From: JBLIAZ01 sp047631875
GTDB taxonomy: Bacteria > Bacteroidota > Bacteroidia > Flavobacteriales_C > GCA-002722245
Assembly (NCBI GenBank): GCA_047631875.1
Contig: JBLIAZ010000066.1
Location: 1 to 11,952 of the forward strand
Length of the DNA: 11,952 bases
Direction of reading: 5' to 3'
A program made the translations under genes and the position numbers. Below the pieces are notes generated by a model. The model was not told the DNA's origin. It did no database searches and worked only from the letters and a program-made list of their open reading frames with translations. Shown one piece after another: positions 7,117-11,952 of this stretch. Within the stretch, counting starts at the first letter, position 1; each line of letters begins with the position of its first letter.

Positions 7117-10100
7117 TTACGGCGGTAAATTATTATCCGGATTTTTAGCCAGAGGATTCGGCTGTTCAGCCCTCCCAAACAACTTACTAACCTGTCCTCC
7201 CGACGGGTACGGAGCCCTCGGTAATTTCCCTCCTTGAAGTTCTCTAGTCGTAGGGAGTTGCGATTGCAACCTCGGATCCTCATAACGGGGATCAGCTTTA
7301 ATGGGAAGCTTCTTCATTTTAATGATTTCAAGTGTGGGGAAATGAAAGTCCACAGTAACCTTCCCGTACAAAACATAACACCCTGCTCCGGAAAAGGGAA
7401 AGCGTTGTAAAGCGTCAGGAAAATGTGTGGTGTCAAAATAATCTCCTTTCTCGTCGATCCAGGTTCCAAAGTTCATGTGTCCTTTTGCAGTAGGCACATC
7501 TTTAATTGATATAAGCATTCCTATCATGGTGATTTTGTTGTTATTAAGGTTTTTTAATTCATCCACATAAGTCAGTGGAAGGGCAGCGATTTTCGCCATT
7601 GATTGTGAATTATACTTTGAATCATAATCAATTAACTCAAACGTACTTACCGATAATGGAAACCCCAACACATCAATTTCATCGTAAGCGTCCTCCACTA
7701 TGGATCGTTGTAATTCGGGGAGTTTGTAGCTTTTGGTTTTGGTTTGAAACAAGGTGGGGTTGGCGCTGTTGGTTTCGTTCCGGGTAAGTATCCTAGCGTT
7801 AACTAGTAGTTCGGCTTTGGTTTGCCCAGTAAAGCGAAAGGCTCCGAGGTACAATAGTTGTTTAAGTGAGGTGTAGGAAACATTGGTCCTTAATATGAAA
7901 TCCTCCAAACTCAGGTAGTCTCCGTTCCTCGTCCGTTCATTAGGGATGAGTTCTTTTAAGGTTTTGTCGATCCTTTCCACGTGAATGAAACCTAAATGAA
8001 TGTCCTTGCCGTTGATGTTGGTAAGGTAATCACTGTGGTTAACACAAGGTAAACACACGTTAGCGCCACTCATTTTGGCTTCGTGAATGTATACTTCCGT
8101 TCGATAGAATCCTCCAAAGTTGTTGATCACGCCGACGATGAACTCCAAGGGGTAATGGGTTTTTAAGTACAGGCTTTGGTAGCTTTCCACGGAGTAGGAG
8201 GCTGAGTGTGCTTTGCAAAAGGAAAAGCCGGCAAAGCTTTCTATTTGTCGGTAAACCTCGGCCACCATGTCCATGCTGTAGCCAAAGGATTTGCAGTTGT
8301 TGATGAAGTTGATTTTTACTTGTTCAAATTGTTTGTTGTCGCGGACTTTGCCTGACATGGCTCGGCGGAGTACGTCGGCGTCGGCCAGTGACAAGCCTCC
8401 AAAAAAGTGAGCTATTTTAATGACGTCTTCTTGGTATACCATCACGCCGTAGGTTTCCTCGAGCTGTTCTTTAAAAATGGGGTGAGGGTAATGTACTTCG
8501 CGCACTTTATTATGACGCGCCACGTATTCCCGCATCATTCCTGACTTGGCAACTCCTGGACGGATGATGGAGGAGGCAGCTACTAGGGTAATGTAGTTGT
8601 CGCACTTTAGTCGACGGAGTAGTCCGCGCATGGCTGGACTTTCAATGTAAAAGCAGCCTATGGTGTTTCCTCGGGAAAGTTTGTCGTTGAGTTCGGGGTC
8701 ATTTTTTAGTTTTTGTATTTGGTGAATGTTTGTTCTTACTCTTTCTGTTTCGCCTCGGTTTTCCCCTTGGTTGGATTCAATGGTTTGTAAACAGGTTTCA
8801 ATGCTGCTTAGGCCTCGTTGGGAAAGGACGTCTAGTTTTTCGAGCCCGATGTCCTCGCATATGTACATGTCTATTTGAGCGGTGTTGTAGCCTTTGGGTG
8901 GAAGCTCGAGTGCTGTGTATTGCGTAATTGGTTCCTCGGTGATTAGTATCCCACAGGAATGCATGGAAAGGTGGTTGGGTTTGTTTTGAAGGACGTGGCA
9001 GTACTTTTCAATTTTTTGGCAAATCTCGTCCTTGAGCATTTCACTTAATGTGGAAGCTTGTTGCGCGCTTTGTTTGTTGCGCCTGCGGTTTTTGACGAGC
9101 ATGTCAATTTCCTCCTTGGGTAAGCCGAATACTTTTCCTAGTTCGCGGATGGGTGAGCGGTTTTGAAAGGTGTTAACTGAGCCCACATGGCAGGTGTGTT
9201 CTTTGCCGAATCGATCAAAAATGTAATCCAATATGTGGTCGCGGGTTTTGTGTGACCAGTCGATGTCGAAATCAGGTGGACTGGAACGGTGTGGGTTGAG
9301 GAAGCGTTCAAAAAACAGGTTAAGTTCAATGGGATCCACGTCGGTAATGCCAATGCAATAAGCTACAATGCTGTTGGCTCCCGAGCCTCGTCCTACGTGG
9401 CAAAACCCTTGACGTGAGCTATACTGGGTGATGTCCCAGGTGATTAAAAAGTGGGCGGAGAATCCCATGTTGTGGATGACTTCAAGTTCTTTGGCGATTC
9501 TATTTTTAGCCTCAGAATTCGCTTCAGTATTATCTTTACCATCGGTTTGATCACTAGTTTTCCCATAGCGTTCCTCCATGCCTTTTAAGGCGAGTTGGGT
9601 GAGGAGTTCTTTGTCTTCGTATCGGGAAGCGGTGTAGTGCTTTTTGTTTTTAACGGTGTTGAAGTCGAATTCAAAACAGCAGTCGTCAAGGATGTTTAAG
9701 GTGTTGTAAGCGACGCTTGTGAAGCGTTCGTACTTGGACAAGAGTTTATCAATAGGAGGGATGTGGTGTTGTAATTTGCCGTATTGGTGTGGTTGTAGTT
9801 TGTCCATGACCACGTTGTGATCCATTGCTCTTAAACACAAGTGGAGGTCGTATTCAAAACGAGATGCAATGGTAACAGGGTGGAGGATGACACATTTTTT
9901 GATGATGGTCTTGTACCGCTGGCTAAACAATTGATTGATGTCTTCGGTTTGAATTCCTATGTATTCGTTTTCTCGTAATGTTTTAGGTATACTATTGAAA
10001 GGGTATATGACATAACTGTTTTCAAACAGCGGGGCTTGTTTTGGGAATTGAGTTTTATTAATGTTCCGGTGAGATAGGAATTCGTTTAACTCTTTGAATC

Positions 10101-10368
10101 CTGCTGCGTTGCGGGCAAGTGTTACGTAGAGTAGTTCGTCCCCGTTGCGGAACTCAATACCGAGTACTGACTTAATACCTTGCTTGCCACATTCCAACAC
10201 AAAGTCGTACACTCCTGTCATGCAATTGATGTCCGTTAAGGCAATGCAATCATGGTTTTTGTCCTTGGCTTTTTGAACCAGCTGCTCGATGGACATGGTG
10301 CCGTAACGGAGGGAGTAATGTGAGTGACAATTTATAAGCACAGCAAGTTTTTTATAATGGTTTAACAA
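7117..10368 (-). CDS. dnaE: DNA polymerase III alpha subunit, DnaE type (probable second, error-prone copy)
   Basis: C-family replicative-type polymerase, 1083 aa. Order: PHP domain (LINCHSHYSLRYGT near residue 11, ALTDINCMTG, GIEFRNG), in which the usual TDH histidine is I, so the PHP site may be incomplete; palm with PDFDIDW (365-371, catalytic D368 and D370) and the third aspartate D513 in EKLDVLSQRGL; fingers with GMMREYVARHN, YGVMVYQEDV and ADADVLRRAMSGK; helix-hairpin-helix region; OB fold from about 960 (ITMIGMLISIKDVPTAKGH). At this length, with SQRGL, it resembles the shorter second DnaE of Bacteroidetes, partner of a Y-family enzyme, rather than the main replicase. The start is TTG with GGGAG 7 nt before it; a GTG at 10341 (MLINCHSHYS) is an alternative. 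The last 45 or so residues are a proline-rich, probably disordered tail. A palindromic operator precedes it. Base composition looks GC-richer than the flanks by eye. Confidence 0.93.
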   Translation of the reverse strand: MLNHYKKLAVLINCHSHYSLRYGTMSIEQLVQKAKDKNHDCIALTDINCMTGVYDFVLECGKQGIKSVLGIEFRNGDELLYVTLARNAAGFKELNEFLSHRNINKTQFPKQAPLFENSYVIYPFNSIPKTLRENEYIGIQTEDINQLFSQRYKTIIKKCVILHPVTIASRFEYDLHLCLRAMDHNVVMDKLQPHQYGKLQHHIPPIDKLLSKYERFTSVAYNTLNILDDCCFEFDFNTVKNKKHYTASRYEDKELLTQLALKGMEERYGKTSDQTDGKDNTEANSEAKNRIAKELEVIHNMGFSAHFLITWDITQYSSRQGFCHVGRGSGANSIVAYCIGITDVDPIELNLFFERFLNPHRSSPPDFDIDWSHKTRDHILDYIFDRFGKEHTCHVGSVNTFQNRSPIRELGKVFGLPKEEIDMLVKNRRRNKQSAQQASTLSEMLKDEICQKIEKYCHVLQNKPNHLSMHSCGILITEEPITQYTALELPPKGYNTAQIDMYICEDIGLEKLDVLSQRGLSSIETCLQTIESNQGENRGETERVRTNIHQIQKLKNDPELNDKLSRGNTIGCFYIESPAMRGLLRRLKCDNYITLVAASSIIRPGVAKSGMMREYVARHNKVREVHYPHPIFKEQLEETYGVMVYQEDVIKIAHFFGGLSLADADVLRRAMSGKVRDNKQFEQVKINFINNCKSFGYSMDMVAEVYRQIESFAGFSFCKAHSASYSVESYQSLYLKTHYPLEFIVGVINNFGGFYRTEVYIHEAKMSGANVCLPCVNHSDYLTNINGKDIHLGFIHVERIDKTLKELIPNERTRNGDYLSLEDFILRTNVSYTSLKQLLYLGAFRFTGQTKAELLVNARILTRNETNSANPTLFQTKTKSYKLPELQRSIVEDAYDEIDVLGFPLSVSTFELIDYDSKYNSQSMAKIAALPLTYVDELKNLNNNKITMIGMLISIKDVPTAKGHMNFGTWIDEKGDYFDTTHFPDALQRFPFSGAGCYVLYGKVTVDFHFPTLEIIKMKKLPIKADPRYEDPRLQSQLPTTRELQGGKLPRAPYPSGGQVSKLFGRAEQPNPLAKNPDNNLPP

Positions 10369-10375
10369 GAATAAA

Positions 10376-10380
10376 CTCCC
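10376..10380 (-). promoter_or_regulatory. Ribosome-binding site of dnaE
   Basis: On the minus strand GGGAG stands 7 nt before the TTG at 10368. This good Shine-Dalgarno supports the TTG start over the GTG at 10341, which has only A-rich sequence before it. A strong site is notable in a window where most genes have none. Confidence 0.6.
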
Positions 10381-10382
10381 GT

Positions 10383-10401
10383 ACCGTAATGAACTTACGG
10401 T
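10383..10401. promoter_or_regulatory. Perfect palindromic operator before dnaE (SOS-type repressor site candidate)
   Basis: ACCGTAA-TGAAC-TTACGGT: two perfect 7-bp arms with a 5-bp spacer, 19 bp in all. It ends 2 bp before the GGGAG ribosome-binding site and 14 bp before the start codon, where a bound repressor dimer would block transcription. LexA-type and other winged-helix or HTH repressors use sites of this size, and DnaE/DinB cassettes are commonly damage-inducible. The site is seen directly; which protein binds it is inference. Confidence 0.6.
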
Positions 10402-10433
10402 CAGTGATTATTACAATAAAAATAATTTAGTGA

Positions 10434-10464
10434 TGACCAATACTTGAATGCAAGAGGCTGGTCA
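10434..10464. other. Nested inverted repeat between the small Cys-rich gene and dnaE
   Basis: Outer arms TGACCA (10434-10439) and TGGTCA (10459-10464), inner arms CTTG (10443-10446) and CAAG (10451-10454) around an AATG loop. In minus-strand RNA it would form a two-part hairpin upstream of dnaE. No clean U-run follows directly, so it could be a weak terminator for the upstream gene, a protein site, or chance. The TTG at its edge (10438-10440, minus) might act as a -33 element, but no good -7 box follows. Confidence 0.35.
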
Positions 10465-10609
10465 TGAGCGCTTTAGTTACTGGTGTGTGCCTCAAGGTCT
10501 GAGGGCTGATTAACTGTTTTATAACCTGTTTTCAATAAATAGGGACATTAAAAATAGGAGAAAAAGTGGAACGAGAAGGAGAAAATAAACAGTAAAGTTG
10601 TGAACATTT

Positions 10610-10921
10610 TTAAGCTCCGCAGGCCGACAGCTTCAATTGACAAGTTTCCTTTATGCTTAAGACGTGTTTTTGTGAGAGATCAATTTCGTTTTTTTGGTAA
10701 AGTGTATCGACAGACTTTGTGGAAGTACTGTTGTGGTTTTGTATTTTTTCCGCTCTTTTCTTTTTCTTGTAGTGAGTTCTATTGCATGACATAGAGCAAT
10801 ATTTGGTGTAAAGCGTTTTTGCTGTGAATGTATTATTGCAAAAAATACATTTTTTTGGCATTGTAAAATTTGAGCTCATCTGTTTCCGTTTGTTAGTTGT
10901 TGTTTCAATTTGTTTCATCAT
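10610..10921 (-). CDS. Small four-cysteine protein with truncated excisionase-like HTH
   Basis: 103 aa from the ATG at 10921 (the frame opens at a TTG at 10978, but the ATG has a purine-rich AAAGAGA leader). C25-x2-C28 and C42-x3-C46 (CIFCNNTF...KYCSMSC) suit one zinc site, followed by a basic stretch NRTHYKKKKRAEK. Near the end HVLSIKETCQL looks like the first helix of an excisionase/MerR-type HTH (LSIKEAxxLLG), but the sequence then runs into KLSACGA and a stop instead of the second helix. From memory, zinc-ribbon plus HTH proteins of this layout occur on Bacteroidetes mobile elements, probably as DNA-binding accessory factors. The copy therefore looks like a truncated relic, though it could still make a small DNA-binding protein. 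It precedes dnaE on the same strand with a 240-nt gap. Family placement is tentative. Confidence 0.55.
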   Translation of the reverse strand: MMKQIETTTNKRKQMSSNFTMPKKCIFCNNTFTAKTLYTKYCSMSCNRTHYKKKKRAEKIQNHNSTSTKSVDTLYQKNEIDLSQKHVLSIKETCQLKLSACGA

Positions 10922-10930
10922 TTCTCTTTT

Positions 10931-10976
10931 AGTCACTCGTGAATGAAAAAAAGTAGTCACTCGTCCGGGGAGTGAC
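10931..10976. promoter_or_regulatory. Cluster of three GTCACTC half-sites before the four-cysteine gene
   Basis: GTCACTC occurs at 10932-10938 and 10956-10962, and inverted (GAGTGAC) at 10970-10976. The last two form a perfect palindrome with a 7-bp spacer (GTCCGGG). The first two lie inside a 10-bp direct repeat (AGTCACTCGT) spaced 24 bp apart. The group begins 10 bp upstream of the ATG at 10921, a place for autoregulation by the encoded DNA-binding protein, or for a recombinase accessory site. Confidence 0.5.
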
Positions 10977-10978
10977 AA

Positions 10979-11377
10979 AATAATGACATAAAAACGTCAA
11001 AGAAGGTAAAACAAGAACAAGAGATATTAACAACTAATCACCTGGAATAGTCATTGTTGTTGACTTTAGTTGACTTTGTGTAAACCGAAGATGGGTGTCC
11101 ATCTTCTCCTCTTAATATCAAATGTTTGAGGTGGCTTATTTGCCAATACAGAAAGTAATTACCGCTTATTTTAAAGGGTTCTAAGATGCTTGACGCAAGC
11201 AATTCAGGGACGGGTGCTGATTAAATGCTGAAAGAAATGCTCCGTAAAACCTGTGTCAAAGAGGTTAAGAAAGGAAAAATGTCTCCCTTGAAAATTATTG
11301 AAATGTGCTTAAGTTGACGGCTATGGTGTCTGTCCCTTATTGTTGGAAGGAAAATTATTACTCATAGTAAAAAAGTT
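10979..11377. other. Gene-free stretch with small repeats and a hairpin
   Basis: No convincing gene. It holds a tandem direct repeat GTTGACTTTA/GTTGACTTTG (11059-11078), a perfect 8-bp hairpin GAAGATGG-GTGT-CCATCTTC (11087-11106) with no U-run on either side, and a TGTCTGTCCCTTATT motif (about 11327-11341). A 30-codon plus-strand frame (11225-11317, starting MLKEMLRKTC) has no recognisable features and is not called. It is most likely the worn remains of mobile DNA. Confidence 0.4.
11087..11106. other. Perfect 8-bp hairpin
   Basis: GAAGATGG and CCATCTTC around a GTGT loop. Neither strand has a T-run after the stem, so it is not a standard intrinsic terminator. It lies upstream of the four-cysteine gene and downstream of the membrane-protein gene, both on the minus strand; an end-of-transcript structure for the latter is possible. 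Confidence 0.4.
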
Positions 11378-11716
11378 TTAATAACTACGTGTTTCGCCAA
11401 AAGACCATAATTCAATCACCATAAAAATTACAATAGGAGAATGAATTAGCACACTAAATATTAATATTAAAAAGAAACCCCTGTTACGTCTTGTACTTGC
11501 GCTTTTGTCATAAAAAATAAACGACAATACAATTAAAATTAAACTCAAAACAGTTGTTACAATAATAACAACATCATCATCTCTATGATCAAAGTCGATG
11601 TTTATCGCATTTAAAAAATAAATGATTTTATTAGGTATTAAGAATTCCAATATTGTTACAGCATCAACAACAAGTAATAAAGGCAATACCGTTTTATAAA
11701 GAATTTTACTTTTCAT
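11378..11716 (-). CDS. Small membrane protein of unknown function, three predicted helices
   Basis: 112 aa, not recognised. Hydrophobic segments at about residues 8-28, 49-69 and 80-104 look like three membrane helices. The first loop is acidic (DFDHRDDD) and the second basic (KSASTRRNR), which by the positive-inside rule puts the N terminus and second loop in the cytoplasm and the first loop and C terminus outside. No catalytic motif or signal-peptide cleavage site is seen. The ATG at 11716 has no Shine-Dalgarno; TATATTG some 10-16 nt upstream resembles a -7 box and would give a very short leader. Its start region is flanked by a 16-bp tandem duplication and a long hairpin, so its promoter may have been remodelled. 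It is called because of the consistent topology. Confidence 0.6.
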   Translation of the reverse strand: MKSKILYKTVLPLLLVVDAVTILEFLIPNKIIYFLNAINIDFDHRDDDVVIIVTTVLSLILIVLSFIFYDKSASTRRNRGFFLILIFSVLIHSPIVIFMVIELWSFGETRSY

Positions 11717-11730
11717 ATATCCACAATATA

Positions 11731-11762
11731 GGAAGAATGAGGGACAGGAAGAGTGAGGGACA
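11731..11762. repeat. Tandem duplication of a 16-bp unit
   Basis: GGAAGAATGAGGGACA followed directly by GGAAGAGTGAGGGACA, one difference. It lies just upstream of the membrane-protein start, and its last bases overlap the first arm of the long inverted repeat that begins at 11759. The GGGACA end also occurs alone elsewhere in the right-hand part of the window. Confidence 0.85.
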
Positions 11763-11848
11763 GATTGTATGTTTAAAAAAAATCTCTAACCCATCGTATT
11801 CGTAGAATATTTTAGATTAGAGATGTTTTTTTAAACATACAATCTGTC
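11759..11848. repeat. Long inverted repeat able to form a hairpin of about 31 bp
   Basis: Left arm 11759-11789 and right arm 11817-11848 pair perfectly over 23 bp from GACAGATTGTATG through the A-run, then over 8 more (ATCTCTAA / TTAGAGAT) after a single bulged base, leaving a 27-nt loop. This is much longer than a usual terminator. It could be a miniature transposable element, a REP-type hairpin, or a two-way terminator given the A and T runs inside the stem. No gene lies within it. Confidence 0.85.
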
Positions 11849-11952
11849 ACTATTTCTATATTGCCCTGCTATCCTTCTGTGCTTCATCAATAATTTTTTA
11901 TCTTGCTATAATTAAGCTTAAACGGGATTGAATTTATCAATGACATAAATAA
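11849..11952. other. Right edge, no gene called
   Basis: 104 nt of AT-rich sequence. A minus-strand frame enters from beyond the window (ending IPFKLNYSKIKNY then stop at about 11889) and a plus-strand frame reads IALLSFCASSIIFYLAIIKL, but neither can be supported in so short a stretch. Confidence 0.3.

Noticed and set aside
7038..7283. Minus-strand 81-codon frame over the dnaE 3' end
   Set aside because: It lies in a different frame across the dnaE tail and repeat R3; a shadow with no coding signal of its own.
9138..9353. Minus-strand 71-codon frame inside dnaE
   Set aside because: Overlaps the catalytic PDFDIDW region of dnaE in another frame; a shadow frame.
10301..10309. CCGTAACGG palindrome resembling the dnaE operator half-sites
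   Set aside because: It lies in codons for the conserved R-Y-G-T of the PHP domain and lacks the 7-5-7 layout, so coding constraint explains it.
11225..11317. 30-codon plus-strand frame (MLKEMLRKTC...)
   Set aside because: No ribosome-binding site, no family resemblance and a length expected by chance.
1..11952. Search by eye for CRISPR arrays, tRNA or rRNA genes, toxin-antitoxin pairs and defence genes
   Set aside because: No regularly spaced repeats, cloverleaf-like sequence, rRNA motif or known defence domain was recognised. A tRNA and covariance-model scan would settle the RNA part.

Overview
The window looks like a Bacteroidetes (Bacteroidota) chromosome. The basis is the type of proteins encoded (a GT4 glycosyltransferase of a Bacteroidetes-type family, a long two-part RluA-like pseudouridine synthase, a DinB/DnaE polymerase pair), AT-rich leaders that mostly lack Shine-Dalgarno sequences, and a TAnnTTTG-type -7 box before the cold-shock gene. 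Genus cannot be read from the sequence.

Left part (1-4145). A glycosyltransferase gene cut by the window edge is followed 12 nt later, same strand, by a methionine/kynurenine-type PLP aminotransferase. They converge on a CspA-family cold-shock gene (minus strand) that ends in a textbook terminator with a UUCG tetraloop. Upstream of it, also on the minus strand, is a large RluA-family pseudouridine synthase with a long N-terminal extension. All four look like ordinary housekeeping or envelope genes.

Middle part (4212-7116). A decayed IS5-family element (about 825 bp, near-perfect 16-bp terminal inverted repeats, internally deleted and frameshifted transposase) abuts the first of three copies of a structured dispersed repeat. 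Two copies are inverted, about 95% identical over 91 bp, and enclose the Y-family polymerase gene dinB. The third, more diverged, lies just beyond the stop codon of dnaE. The 740-nt gap between dnaE and dinB is made of these repeats and non-coding sequence.

Right part (7117-11952). A DnaE-type polymerase III alpha subunit of 1083 codons is transcribed toward dinB. Just before its TTG start and GGGAG ribosome-binding site is a perfect 7-5-7 palindrome that looks like a repressor operator. Together DnaE and DinB resemble the damage-inducible mutagenic polymerase cassette of Bacteroidetes, but no LexA/UmuD-like gene is present here. Upstream lies a small four-cysteine protein gene that appears truncated in its helix-turn-helix part and is preceded by three copies of a 7-bp half-site. 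A small three-helix membrane protein, a 16-bp tandem duplication and a long imperfect hairpin finish the window; these and scattered GGGACA-type motifs suggest an accessory, transposon-worn region.

No tRNA, rRNA, CRISPR array or clear new defence system was seen. The most notable structure is the polymerase pair set among recombinogenic repeats with its own palindromic operator.
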